DNA of 64,000 bases. Origin: Bacillota bacterium. Lineage in GTDB: Bacteria > Bacillota > Clostridia > Acetivibrionales > DTU013. The notes below the pieces were generated by a model, which worked only from the letters and a program-made list of their open reading frames with translations, did not search any database and was not told the origin of the DNA. Every line of letters starts with the position of its first letter. Within the stretch, counting starts at the first letter, position 1. Location of the stretch: NCBI GenBank assembly GCA_023433505.1, contig JAEZCO010000086.1, positions 1 to 64,000 of the forward strand, in the 5' to 3' direction. Below are positions 1-9,675 of this stretch, one piece after another. The position numbers and the translations under genes were made by a program.

Positions 1-101
1 ATAAAAGGGATAATGTGATATTATGTACGAAGGACAATTCTTTGAAAGCTTTAGGATACTTGAGGATACGAGAGAACAGGGAAATGAAGGGAGTCAATAT
101 C

Positions 102-2348
102 ATGGGCACAAACAGGTATGACGCTTTTATCTCATACAGGCATCTGGCACTGGACAAAGCAATTGCAATAAAACTTCAATATCTTCTGGAAACATATAAG
201 CCACCCAAGGGCATAACACTCAAGAATACAAACAGAATTAAAAGGATTTTCCGGGATGAAAGCGAATTGCCCACAAGCGGGGATTTAGGCGGAAATATAA
301 GAAATGCCCTGGAGCAATCGGACTTTCTAATCCTCGTATGTTCTCGTGAGACCATACATTCCAAGTGGTGTATGGAAGAAGTCAATTACTTTATACGGTT
401 GCACAACGGCGGTACAAATAATATTTTAACGGTTTTGGTTGACGGAGAACCGCATGATGTTTTTCCTCCTGCACTCTGCACCCAAATAAAGGGGGTAACT
501 TTGCCCGACAGTACTCTGCAAGCGGTTGAGCAGGAAATAGAACCGCTTTGTACCGATGTCAGGGCGGATGCTGTTAATAAGTCTGTAAAAAGATTGAAGG
601 CCGAATTCCTCCGGATTGCAGCGCCAATCCTCGGATGTGGCTATGATGACCTGTATGGAAGACATAAGAGAAGAAAGCGGCAGCAAATTACTAAGATTGC
701 ATTTGCAGCAGCATTCTTCACGATCATTTCAGGAATAGCCATATATGAGGTCACTCGCCAGATCGAAAGCAGGGATGTTTCAATCCAGGATCAGCAGCGT
801 CAGATCGAAAACCAGAATAACGCAATCATCGTACAACAGGGAAAAATAGAGACCGCTGCCATCAATGAAAAAGTCGTTGAAACTGAAAAAAATATTGAAG
901 CGGGAAAACGTATCAGCACATTGAAAAGCATAGCGGATTTTGCGGCACAATACAAGGGCAATGCCGAAAATTACAAAATTGTCAAGGAAAACATGAATTG
1001 GCTGGCATTGAAAGCAAACTACGTATCTGCCCTCAGCACCTATGAGGCTGTAGAGAATGAAAACAGCGATATATGCTATTCCTCTGAGGGCAATTATCTG
1101 GTTACCTATGCTGTGACAGACGGCAAGACGGGAAATGTAAATATTTATGACAAATATCTGGTACTAAAATATGCTGTCCCCATAACCTTCAAAGAAGTTA
1201 TTTACAACATGCAGCTCCGTTTTGACGAAAGCCTGATGCAGCTTACTTTAAAATACGAGGACGGCTCCATTCTGTCGTATGATTTAAAGGGCAATGAAAT
1301 AGACCCGGCAAGTTGGGAACAATCCGTGAGCTATGAAGAGAGTGTCGGCTTCCATGACAGTAAAAACAAAGTTATCTTGAAGGACAATACCGTATATATG
1401 AATAATAATGCGGTAGCTAACTTGACAGGAACTAAACCGGATATCGCATTCGCAGACGAATGGCATAGCATCGACGGAAATATTTTGTGCGGTTTGTTCT
1501 CTGATATTAACGATAGTACGGCTGAGTATGATCCCTTTGGCTCCGGGGGCATCGGTGTTATAAATTTGGAAAATAAAAAGATAAGCTATATACCGATAAA
1601 AAAACCAATGGAGAATTTTGCCTATGACAATGTACGAGTTATGCCCAGCGGAGAATATGTTGTTGTCAGCTCCACCCGGGGTGTCTATGAATACAATCTG
1701 GATATTTATAATATAGAGGACGGCAGCCGGGTTTCATCCTTGGATTTTTCCGGAAACATGTCAGAGATTCAGTTTTGCACAAAAAACAATAAAATGGTAA
1801 TCTTAACCAACCTAATCCAGCAGGATGGTACAAATCTTTATAAAATTGCTGTTTTTGATCCTGACGATGACTCGTTCAAGGCGTTTGGTGACAGAACCGA
1901 TTATATTATAGACATGATTGTATCCGGAGATAATTTGTATATTTTATCGGAATCGGAATTGGACCTTGCAACCTTTAAGGATCTGTCGCTTGTTGATATA
2001 CTGGGAAAAAATGCGACCGGAATTGCGGATATGGATCTATCGGCCATTCCGGAGTACAGCGCGGATGTCACGAAATTGTGTGAGGATGGTACGGATAATT
2101 TTATCCTGAATGCCAAGTGGCAGCCGAAAATGCTTGCGGAAAATGCCTGGAGCGGCGGCGTACAGTCGGTAGAAATGCTGAAGAAGAATGATAACGGTCC
2201 GATTTTCAATTTTCTGGCACTTGGTGACGAAGAGGTATTTTACAATGAAGCTGAGAAGCTTTTTGGCTTTAAAAATGGAGACGACCGGTTGTCAAGAGCA
2301 TATAGACTTTACAGTTTTGATGAACTGACGGACCTGGTTAAAAAATAA
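102..2348 (+). CDS. Membrane-anchored TIR-domain protein
   Basis: The 748-residue protein starts at ATG 102, eight bases after AAGGGAG; an open frame continues upstream to position 15 without a better site. Residues 1-185 form a TIR domain (YDAFISYRH box near residue 6; SKWCMEE near 87-93, where the last Glu sits at the usual NADase catalytic position). A transmembrane helix lies near residues 198-216, followed by a Gln/Glu-rich coiled coil to about 270. The remaining 480 residues look like repeated beta strands, possibly a propeller, with no motif I can name. TIR domains in bacteria often cleave NAD in immunity or signalling; a defence role here is inference. No partner effector or sensor gene is next to it. 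Confidence 0.85.
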   Translation: MGTNRYDAFISYRHLALDKAIAIKLQYLLETYKPPKGITLKNTNRIKRIFRDESELPTSGDLGGNIRNALEQSDFLILVCSRETIHSKWCMEEVNYFIRLHNGGTNNILTVLVDGEPHDVFPPALCTQIKGVTLPDSTLQAVEQEIEPLCTDVRADAVNKSVKRLKAEFLRIAAPILGCGYDDLYGRHKRRKRQQITKIAFAAAFFTIISGIAIYEVTRQIESRDVSIQDQQRQIENQNNAIIVQQGKIETAAINEKVVETEKNIEAGKRISTLKSIADFAAQYKGNAENYKIVKENMNWLALKANYVSALSTYEAVENENSDICYSSEGNYLVTYAVTDGKTGNVNIYDKYLVLKYAVPITFKEVIYNMQLRFDESLMQLTLKYEDGSILSYDLKGNEIDPASWEQSVSYEESVGFHDSKNKVILKDNTVYMNNNAVANLTGTKPDIAFADEWHSIDGNILCGLFSDINDSTAEYDPFGSGGIGVINLENKKISYIPIKKPMENFAYDNVRVMPSGEYVVVSSTRGVYEYNLDIYNIEDGSRVSSLDFSGNMSEIQFCTKNNKMVILTNLIQQDGTNLYKIAVFDPDDDSFKAFGDRTDYIIDMIVSGDNLYILSESELDLATFKDLSLVDILGKNATGIADMDLSAIPEYSADVTKLCEDGTDNFILNAKWQPKMLAENAWSGGVQSVEMLKKNDNGPIFNFLALGDEEVFYNEAEKLFGFKNGDDRLSRAYRLYSFDELTDLVKK

Positions 2349-2402
2349 AACGGCTTAATGAAGTCCTTTTTAGTCTTCTTTAGGAATGGTCAGAAACCAG
2401 CG

Positions 2403-3281
2403 TTATTTTTGATAAAGGATATGCCTCCGAAATTCCATGGGAGTGGAGCTGGTATATTCCTTGAAAACCTTGTCAAAATAGTTGGAATTGCAAAACCCTG
2501 TCTTTTCGGAAATGCCGGTAACTGTCAGCGCCGAATCCATAAGCAGCTTCATGGCTTCATTGATCCTGACCTGGTTGATATAGTCAACGGGCGTTTTACC
2601 GATAACTTTTTTGAAATATCTTGTAAAATGAAAGGGACTCAGATCAAGAAGCCTGCCCAACCTGTCCACCGTAATCTTCTGTGGATAATGCATGTCGATA
2701 TAGTCCAGCACAGGCTTTAGCCGGTTCAACTCCTTGAAGGTTTTCATCGGGATCTCTTCACCGAGGATTTCTCCTGCATAGAATCGCAGCAAGGTTGTGA
2801 TTAGTCTGTAAATATAGGATTTTATAGACATTTCAAAGCAAATATCTTGTTGGGCATATTCCGCAAAGGAGTTTTCAATGCAGCCGTTGATCACCGGCCA
2901 AAGCGGATGGGCTTCTTCAAAGCTGATTTTTGAATAGCCCGTATGGGTAAACAAAGAATAGAAGTACCTCGTGTCAAAGCCTTCAATGATATTTGTAAGG
3001 AAAAAACGGTCAAAGGACATACAGAGCAGCGATGCAGGAGCCTCTGTAACAGTGTAGATGGAATGGACTCTGCAGCTGTTGATAAATAGAATGTCATTTT
3101 GATTGGGCAGCAGGATATTGTTGTCGATTGCCATTCTGACATTTCCCGAAAGGATCTTGATAAACTCCAGATGTTCATGCCAATGGGGCCTGGTGATTTC
3201 ACCGGATTCATTTTGTTTTATGATTCTAAAGGGGAAATGCCTGCCTTCAAAAACTTCATCTTTTTTCACGGGGATTGCCAT
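2403..3281 (-). CDS. AraC-family transcriptional regulator
   Basis: This 292-residue protein has an N-terminal cupin-like sugar-binding domain, with a HWHEH-type metal/sugar pocket around residues 33-38, and a C-terminal double helix-turn-helix of AraC type. The second HTH carries the usual pattern from GFCNSNYFDKVFKEYTSSTP to the PMEFRR end. It is divergent from the GH63-like gene, with 143 bases between the starts, the classic layout for a local activator of a sugar operon. The start ATG at 3281 follows AAGGAG. It probably controls the glycan locus to its right; the ligand is unknown. Confidence 0.9.
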   Translation of the reverse strand: MAIPVKKDEVFEGRHFPFRIIKQNESGEITRPHWHEHLEFIKILSGNVRMAIDNNILLPNQNDILFINSCRVHSIYTVTEAPASLLCMSFDRFFLTNIIEGFDTRYFYSLFTHTGYSKISFEEAHPLWPVINGCIENSFAEYAQQDICFEMSIKSYIYRLITTLLRFYAGEILGEEIPMKTFKELNRLKPVLDYIDMHYPQKITVDRLGRLLDLSPFHFTRYFKKVIGKTPVDYINQVRINEAMKLLMDSALTVTGISEKTGFCNSNYFDKVFKEYTSSTPMEFRRHILYQK

Positions 3282-3397
3282 AGTTCATCTCCTTTGCAGG
3301 TACTCCGTATAATTATAGCATATTTTTATAAATAGCAAAATAATGTAGCCAATTAGCAAAGTCTTATGTATCAGCCAACCTATGGGAGGGTATAAAA

Positions 3398-3418
3398 TAG
3401 TTCTATACGGAAGAACTA
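3398..3418. promoter_or_regulatory. Dyad symmetry upstream of the GH63-like gene
   Basis: TAGTTCT and AGAACTA form a perfect 7-bp inverted repeat separated by seven bases. It overlaps a TATAAA/TAAAAT-like stretch at 3391-3398 and ends just before the next gene, so it could be an operator for the adjacent AraC regulator or a short leader hairpin. Only the symmetry is seen; the role is inferred. Confidence 0.4.
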
Positions 3419-3439
3419 AATAGGATGGGAGTGTTTATT

Positions 3440-5191
3440 TTGAATTTGCCGGATTTTTGGGGTAAGGGAAGTTTATTCGCATTTTCAGGGCTTGACGGAG
3501 AGAATTCCTATTGGGAGAATGTGACGGGGACCCTTTGCGGCGACAGGATCGGGATACTTTTTCATACGGCTGCCCGGCGAGAACTGTTTTTTGAGTTCAC
3601 TGCCGTCAGAAATTTCGAGTATGAAATCGTTGCTTCGGATATCATCAGGATGGAGCTTTGCGACGGCGAAGGGAAAGCTGTTCCGCTGATTGTCGTTTTC
3701 TATTCGCAGGATACCGTTATAGGAATAACAGCAGAATGCGCAATGCCGGTGATCCAATGCGAGAGTCCCTTTCAATGCCTCGAAGAGGATGGAGTACGGA
3801 TCCATCATACGGAAAAGAACGGTTCCGGTGAATATTCTGCCCTTTGTTGTCGACAGACGGAAACGGGTGTACTGTTCGCACTTTCCTTCAGCAAAACGTC
3901 GGCGGAAAAGGCAAAAAGGAATGTTTGTGCGGCAATTAAACTGGATATATTTAAAGAGGCAGAGCACAAGATGGAATTCTATTACAACCTGCCAAGGCCG
4001 CTTAACAGAGCTCCCCTGGTGGAGAAAACCCTGTACAGGTGCTTTTCGGTAATGAAAACCCAGGTATATACGCCTGAAGGGATTTTTAAAACACGTTGGA
4101 CCACTCCCGACAGGCTTCCTCACAAAAACCTGTGGTTGTGGGATTCTGTATTTCATTCCCTTGGGAACAGGTATATTTCAAAGGAACTGGCCCTGGAAAG
4201 TCTTTTGGCTGTTTTGGCATCCCAGAGGGAGGATGGCTTTATTCCGCTGATGGCTGCGCCTCCTGACGAAAGGACGGAGCTGACACAGCCTCCCTTGCTG
4301 GCCTGGGGGTTTTACAAATATTACATGCCGCCGGATGGCAGGAATAACGCTCCGGAGAGTCGAATTATAGAAATTTACAATTGCCTCGGAAAGTATCTTG
4401 AATGGAATATGCATCATCGGGACAGCAATGGCAATCTGCTCTTTGAGTGGAAAGTAACCCGTGACAGCATTACCAACCGCTGCGGAGAAAGCGGCATGGA
4501 CAATTCAACCAGATTTGACAATGTTGTTGCGATGGAATGTATTGATTTTTCATGCTTTATGGCAAACGAAGCCCGGTGTATGGCCCAACTCGCAGAAATG
4601 CTGGGGCTGAAAGAGGATTCGGAGTATTGGTCGGAGATTTTTGAAAAAATAAAAAAGCAGATGAATGAAAAGCTCTGGGATGAAGGGGATGGCTTTTATT
4701 ATGACCGGGTGCTTGAGACGGACAGCCTGAAAAAAGTCAAGGCGGTGTCTTCGTTTCTTCCGTTATATGCCGGGGTATGTGAAAAGCACCATGCCGAAAG
4801 GCTTGTGAAGCATCTTACGGATACCGGATCCTTCAATACGGAACTGCCGATACCGAGCATCGCCGCAAATGACCCTTCCTATGAGGCGGATATGTGGAGG
4901 GGACCGGTATGGATAAATTATAATTACCTGATTATCCAGGGACTGAAGGAATACGGCTATAACAGGCTTGCTGCCGAAATAACGGAGAAAACCATAAATG
5001 CCATAGCCTTCTGGTATATGCACGATGGCTGCATCTATGAGTACTTCGACTGCAGGGACAGGATTTCTCCCGCCAGACTGAACAGAAAAGGGAGAAATCT
5101 GAATCCATTTGACTTGAGGATAAGGATACAAAATGTAAGGGATTTTGGGTGGACGGCCGCATTATTTACTGCGTTGGTATTTGAAGAATGA
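3440..5191 (+). CDS. GH63-like (alpha/alpha)6-barrel glycoside hydrolase
   Basis: The protein is about 583 residues long. TTG 3440, eight bases after GGGAG, is my preferred start; an in-frame ATG at 3425 lacks a good ribosome binding site. The C-terminal two thirds match the GH63/trehalase-like barrel: NLWLWDSVFHSLG supplies the Asp of the WD motif, and MWRGPVWINYNYLI is followed by the acidic IYEYFD block and a final WTAALF. GH63 enzymes hydrolyse alpha-glucosidic or mannosyl bonds, for example in mannosylglycerate or N-glycans. There is no signal peptide, so it should act in the cytoplasm on imported oligosaccharides. It is the first gene of the glycan locus; exact specificity cannot be read from sequence. 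Confidence 0.8.
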   Translation: MNLPDFWGKGSLFAFSGLDGENSYWENVTGTLCGDRIGILFHTAARRELFFEFTAVRNFEYEIVASDIIRMELCDGEGKAVPLIVVFYSQDTVIGITAECAMPVIQCESPFQCLEEDGVRIHHTEKNGSGEYSALCCRQTETGVLFALSFSKTSAEKAKRNVCAAIKLDIFKEAEHKMEFYYNLPRPLNRAPLVEKTLYRCFSVMKTQVYTPEGIFKTRWTTPDRLPHKNLWLWDSVFHSLGNRYISKELALESLLAVLASQREDGFIPLMAAPPDERTELTQPPLLAWGFYKYYMPPDGRNNAPESRIIEIYNCLGKYLEWNMHHRDSNGNLLFEWKVTRDSITNRCGESGMDNSTRFDNVVAMECIDFSCFMANEARCMAQLAEMLGLKEDSEYWSEIFEKIKKQMNEKLWDEGDGFYYDRVLETDSLKKVKAVSSFLPLYAGVCEKHHAERLVKHLTDTGSFNTELPIPSIAANDPSYEADMWRGPVWINYNYLIIQGLKEYGYNRLAAEITEKTINAIAFWYMHDGCIYEYFDCRDRISPARLNRKGRNLNPFDLRIRIQNVRDFGWTAALFTALVFEE

Positions 5192-5207
5192 AAAGAGGGG
5201 GAAGTCG

Positions 5208-7547
5208 ATGAAAGCTTTCTTTCGTTTGGAATCAGTCAAAAAAAGGATGTTCCTGTCCTATATGCTGGTGTTGATACTTCCGCTTGTGATGGGGATGGGA
5301 GGATACTGGTGGACGGCGCATATTGCCAAAAGCCAGGCGAAGCAGACCTATGTCAACATGCTTGAGCAGGTCAGGGATTCTGTGGATGGGGTCTTTAAAA
5401 GGATCGACAGCCTGGCCGATACGTTAAAAGATGCAAAATGGATAAGCAAAATCGCTTATATGACCGGCGATACCATCGACGAATCCCGGATGAGCCCTTT
5501 TGAGCTCAGCATTTACCCCGACGAAATAAATAATTACGGCAGTTCCATGAATGGGTACGTTGACAGCATCGGTGTCGTTATCAATCAAAAGAATCTCATC
5601 ATTACGAAAAACGGCGTGGATGACATCGAGTGGTTTTTTAAAAACGGCTATGAAGCCCCGGACGTGGATGTGGCTCATTGGCAGCAAATTTTAAACAATG
5701 TCAATAAAAGGACGATTATCAACCCGATGGATGTTTTTAAATACCGTGTAACAGCCAGAGATCCCAAAAGCATCCGGATGTTTACCTACATTAAAACCCT
5801 GGAGCTGCCGTTGAACGAAGGGGTCATTGACAGTTCCGGAAGTCCCCGGGCCACACTTTTTATCTCTGTGAATGAAGCTTCCATCAAACAGGTGCTGCAG
5901 AATGTTGCACAGACAAAAGATTTTTCGGTGTATATTCTGGACCAGGACAACAAGCCTGTAACCAGTGTCAATCCTAAGAAAGAGTTTGAAGGGCAGCTCC
6001 TCCGCAATGGCCTTGGCAGTTCAAAGCTGGTCAACATTGAGGATGACGGCGGAATGAAATATTTTGCCTTTTCCACAGAAACGCTGCCGGGAGACCACAA
6101 CAGCTGGAAATATGTGGCTGTCATTCCTCAGAAAATAGTCCTTGGCTATGTCAATTATATAAAATATATAACGGTTATGCTGTTTTTCCTGTGTACCCTG
6201 ATCAGCCTTATTGTGTCCTATAGCCTGTTCCGGAGCAATTACCGGCCGCTGAAGGTGATTGTGAACAAGCTCAGCTGCGAAACGGAAGGCGATGGCAAGG
6301 CTGCAAAATGCAAAAACGAATATCGCCTGATTGAATCGGTATTTGACCAGGTGGTGACAAACAAAAACGATTTGCAGAAGAAGGTGCAGCTGTATCTGCC
6401 CATGGCAATCCATTCGTTTTTCGTAAAGCTCCTTTACAATGTCATCAGCTGTGAAGAAGCCGAAATGGTGGAAAAAACAATGGGAATCGGAATCGAAGGG
6501 GGCCAGTGGTCCGTTGCGGTGGTCTATTTCGAGCATATGGGCAAAAATGAGGCAGGCATCCGCCAGAAGGTTTCCCAGTGGGTCATGAGCGGAAACCGGC
6601 CCATGTATGTGGTGGAAATCGAAAGCACACGACTGGCGCTGATACTCAATACCGAGGACAGGAATACCATCAGGGAGACTGCCGCAATGGTACTTGGCAG
6701 CATCTCGGGAGGCAATAGCGCCGAAATGTTTGTGGGCGTGGGAACTCCCTGTTCCAGACTGGAAGATATATGCCTTTCCTATAAGGAAGCCATCATGGCG
6801 GTGAATTACGCCTTCTTTAAGGAAAACAGCGGAAAAGCGCCGGTATTTTTTGACGAGATCAACGCCGACGGCAAGTTTAACTATTATTTCCCTCATACCC
6901 GGGAGGAAGAACTGCTGAACAAGATCCGGATGGGTGAATTCAAGCCGGTAATGGAGATATTGGAATATCTTCTGGAGAAAAATACCCATGTCCGCGGCGC
7001 ATCCTTCATCAGTGTCCAATGCTTCTTTTACAGCCTGCTTTCAACTGCCTTAAAAGTGCTGGCAGATACCGAGCTCGAAGTGTCGAACCTCATAAGCGAA
7101 AAGAAGTTTATGCTTTTGAATTCCGTTGCGGATATGAAAAATTATATTTTTGACGTTTACCGGAAAATTTGCGACGCTATGGCTTTTAAGCGCGAAGGAC
7201 ACTGCCTGAAGGTGCGGGGAAGCCTGCTCAAATTTATTGACGACAAATGTCTTGATGACGGGATTACCCTCCAATCCGTGGCGGACGAATTTAATGTTTC
7301 GGTGCCCTATCTGAGCAAATTCATCAAGGAGCAGACCAGCCTGAACTTTATTGACTATGTCGCAAGGAAGAGAATATCCAAAGCAAAGGAATTGCTGAGC
7401 CTTCATGAGATATCCATTGAAAACATAGGGAAAAGCGTGGGCTATGTAAATCCCCTTACCTTCCGCCGTGCTTTCAAGAAATATGAGGGAGTAAATCCGG
7501 GGGACTACCGCGAAGTCACCGGAAAAGTCCGGGAGAGGGCGAATTGA
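5208..7547 (+). CDS. Membrane-bound AraC-type regulator with extracellular sensor
   Basis: ATG 5208 follows AGAGGGGGAA and gives 779 residues. A first membrane helix lies near residues 15-35 and a second near 305-335. The 270 residues between them should be an extracytoplasmic Cache-like sensor. The cytoplasmic part ends in an AraC double HTH: SVADEFNVSVPYLSKFIKEQ begins it and the GKSVGYVNPLTFRRAFKKYE helix closes it. This architecture is the one-protein form of the YesM/YesN systems common in Bacillota sugar loci. It sits 16 bases after the GH63-like gene and just before the binding-protein genes, so it probably senses the external glycan and activates the transporter. Confidence 0.88.
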   Translation: MKAFFRLESVKKRMFLSYMLVLILPLVMGMGGYWWTAHIAKSQAKQTYVNMLEQVRDSVDGVFKRIDSLADTLKDAKWISKIAYMTGDTIDESRMSPFELSIYPDEINNYGSSMNGYVDSIGVVINQKNLIITKNGVDDIEWFFKNGYEAPDVDVAHWQQILNNVNKRTIINPMDVFKYRVTARDPKSIRMFTYIKTLELPLNEGVIDSSGSPRATLFISVNEASIKQVLQNVAQTKDFSVYILDQDNKPVTSVNPKKEFEGQLLRNGLGSSKLVNIEDDGGMKYFAFSTETLPGDHNSWKYVAVIPQKIVLGYVNYIKYITVMLFFLCTLISLIVSYSLFRSNYRPLKVIVNKLSCETEGDGKAAKCKNEYRLIESVFDQVVTNKNDLQKKVQLYLPMAIHSFFVKLLYNVISCEEAEMVEKTMGIGIEGGQWSVAVVYFEHMGKNEAGIRQKVSQWVMSGNRPMYVVEIESTRLALILNTEDRNTIRETAAMVLGSISGGNSAEMFVGVGTPCSRLEDICLSYKEAIMAVNYAFFKENSGKAPVFFDEINADGKFNYYFPHTREEELLNKIRMGEFKPVMEILEYLLEKNTHVRGASFISVQCFFYSLLSTALKVLADTELEVSNLISEKKFMLLNSVADMKNYIFDVYRKICDAMAFKREGHCLKVRGSLLKFIDDKCLDDGITLQSVADEFNVSVPYLSKFIKEQTSLNFIDYVARKRISKAKELLSLHEISIENIGKSVGYVNPLTFRRAFKKYEGVNPGDYREVTGKVRERAN

Positions 7548-7677
7548 AGGAAAATTTGACCTGCTTCAAAGTCATGGCTAACGGATGCCGCAAGTGACAG
7601 GCATTGATAAGTAGCTTGAAAGCCGGGAACTATATTATAGGAAAAGGCGGATGATCAATGGGAGAGGGGAGAAAAGA

Positions 7678-9345
7678 ATGTTCGGGAAAATTCTGAGGAG
7701 CTGGCTGGCAGTGATTTTTGCAATAGCCATCCTGGCCGGATGCGGACAAAGCGTGCAAAACAGCGGGGAAAGCTCCCAAACTTCGGCCGGTTCCCTTTCG
7801 GAGAATTCTGCCCAGGCAACGCCTGTAAAAACAAGGGATGTGGGAGGACTGCCATTGCCTCTTTCAACCACAGGAGAAGTCATACGGGTGATGATGCCTG
7901 AAGTCGAAGTGGATGACAAGAGCTGGACAAGGGACTCTTTTCCCATTCTTGAAGAATTGGAAAAAAGAACGGGTGTAAAGCTGAAAATCGATACCTCCTA
8001 TATGGAGAGCTATAGCAATCTGATTAATACAAGGCTTGCTTCGGGGACAGATCTTCCCGACCTGCTGGTCATGGGCGGCGCCGATTTAACGAAAATGGGA
8101 AGCGACGGGACCATCCTTGAATTGAATGATTTGATCAAACAGAATGCTCCCAATACCAACAGGCTGTTTGAAAAATACCCTGACATCCGGCGTACCATTA
8201 CCGGACCCGATGGGACCATTTGGGGCTTTCCTGGGCGCGTAGCTCCGGCAGATGCCCAATACAGCTGCCTGGTATACGGCTACAGGCTTGACTGGCTCAA
8301 TAAGCTGGGGATTGCGGAGCCGCAAACCATCACCGATTGGTACAACATGTTGATTGCTTTTCGGGACGGGGACCCCAACGGCAATGGAAAACAAGATGAG
8401 GTGCCCCTTATTTGCTGGGCTCCAAACAAGATCAACGGTTTTTCCCTGGCCTATGGCATGTCCCCCTGGAGCAACTGGTTCAGTCAGGTCAAGGGAAAAA
8501 TTGCCTTTGACTGGACTTCGGCCGCAACCGGTCCAAAAGCAAAAGAGTGGATAGCAGAAATGGCCCGGTGGTATAAGGAAAAGCTTATTGACCAGGCGAT
8601 CCTTGTGGATCATTATGATAAAGCCGTGGCAATGCTGGTAACCGGCATGGCCGGTGCGGAGCTGGAGTGGTCGGGGGCTTTCGGCGCCATGACAACCCAG
8701 ATGAAGACGGAATATCCCGATGCTTATTGGGCGCTTTCCGCACCTCCGGAAGGACCTTACGGAGACCGGGCCTATGAAAACTATCCCATGACAAACGGTG
8801 AAAGATGGATGCTTACAAAAAGCTGCAAAAATCCTGCGCTGGTTATCCAATGGCTGGATTACAGATTTGCAAGCGAAGAGGGCCAGCTCCTTGCCAATTA
8901 TGGCGTCGAGGGGGATACGTATAAAATGGTGGACGGAAAACCGCAGTTTATAGAGTCTGCCGTTAAAGAAAAACACTATAAGGACCCTTCTGCATTAATG
9001 GCGTCAAAGGGCATGTCCAGGCTTCCTTCCTTCGTGCCTCCCGATGCGGAAAGACAGCTTTCCTCCATGACCATGTCCCAGGATTCAATTGACCGGCTGG
9101 CTTCCTATTCCGGGTATTTCAAGACCATGTTTCCCTTTGTTCCCGCTACAAAAGAGGAATCCGGCGCCATGACAAACAAGCTCAGCGATATCAATACCTA
9201 TCTGAATGAAATGATATGCAAGTTCGTTACGGGCTCCGAACCGTTGAGCAACTATGACAAATTCATTGAAAAACTCAACTCCATGGGCATCGACGATATC
9301 GTCAAAATCAAACAGGCCCAGTACGACCGGTATATGAAAAACTAG
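7678..9345 (+). CDS. Extracellular solute-binding lipoprotein (sugar ABC transporter)
   Basis: ATG 7678 with GGGGAG upstream gives a 555-residue lipoprotein: a charged N terminus, a hydrophobic stretch and the lipobox LAGC. Acidic and aromatic patterns such as GDPNGNGKQDEVP and NGERWMLTKSCKNP are typical of the large (about 550 aa) LipO/YtcQ-type binding proteins that work with LplB and YtcP permeases. It is the first of two paralogous binding proteins in the locus; the next one is alike over its whole length, including LPDLLVMGGADL versus LPDLFVMGGADL. It is probably an oligosaccharide receptor anchored to the outer face of the membrane. Confidence 0.9.
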   Translation: MFGKILRSWLAVIFAIAILAGCGQSVQNSGESSQTSAGSLSENSAQATPVKTRDVGGLPLPLSTTGEVIRVMMPEVEVDDKSWTRDSFPILEELEKRTGVKLKIDTSYMESYSNLINTRLASGTDLPDLLVMGGADLTKMGSDGTILELNDLIKQNAPNTNRLFEKYPDIRRTITGPDGTIWGFPGRVAPADAQYSCLVYGYRLDWLNKLGIAEPQTITDWYNMLIAFRDGDPNGNGKQDEVPLICWAPNKINGFSLAYGMSPWSNWFSQVKGKIAFDWTSAATGPKAKEWIAEMARWYKEKLIDQAILVDHYDKAVAMLVTGMAGAELEWSGAFGAMTTQMKTEYPDAYWALSAPPEGPYGDRAYENYPMTNGERWMLTKSCKNPALVIQWLDYRFASEEGQLLANYGVEGDTYKMVDGKPQFIESAVKEKHYKDPSALMASKGMSRLPSFVPPDAERQLSSMTMSQDSIDRLASYSGYFKTMFPFVPATKEESGAMTNKLSDINTYLNEMICKFVTGSEPLSNYDKFIEKLNSMGIDDIVKIKQAQYDRYMKN

Positions 9346-9403
9346 TACCTGTCGGTATTTTATCACCGGCAGGCGTATACGGCGGCCTCAAAAACTTAAT
9401 GTG

Positions 9404-9439
9404 AAAAAATGAACTCTCATCAAAAAATGAACCTTCATC
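9404..9439 (+). repeat. Two-unit 18-bp tandem repeat
   Basis: Two adjacent 18-bp units at 9404-9421 and 9422-9439 both begin with AAAAAATGAAC and end with TCATC; they differ at two positions. They lie in the 330-base gap between the two binding-protein genes, just before a long inverted repeat. Confidence 0.6.
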
Positions 9440-9450
9440 GAATTCTTCAA

Positions 9451-9531
9451 TACTACAGCGTAAACCTCCAAATGACTCTTTCATAAGTAGCGCAGGAATG
9501 CCGAAAAGCGAATGAAGTTTACGCTGTAGTA
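9451..9531. repeat. 15-bp perfect inverted repeat with 51-base spacer
   Basis: TACTACAGCGTAAAC at 9451-9465 is the exact reverse complement of 9517-9531. The 330-base gap between the two binding-protein genes holds this, the small tandem repeat beside it and no credible gene. There is no T-run after the right arm, so it is not an ordinary terminator. It could be a small palindromic mobile element or an mRNA structure that separates expression of the two genes. Confidence 0.65.
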
Positions 9532-9675
9532 CTAATCGTAAAAAATGATTCTTGCGGCGGATATTTAAATAGAATTAGAATGAAATCAGTCTTGAATGAA
9601 GTGGAAGGGCCCTCCGCACACATTTGAAACAAGTTCTGTTCTATATTCATTAAATATCAGAAAAGGAGAATTACG

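Noticed and set aside
6021..7019. 332-codon open frame on the minus strand
   Set aside because: It lies wholly inside the membrane AraC-type regulator, has no ribosome binding site, and its residue pattern (many His and Phe) is typical of an antisense shadow.
8086..8976. 296-codon open frame on the minus strand
   Set aside because: Shadow of the first binding-lipoprotein gene; no start signal and no recognisable protein pattern.
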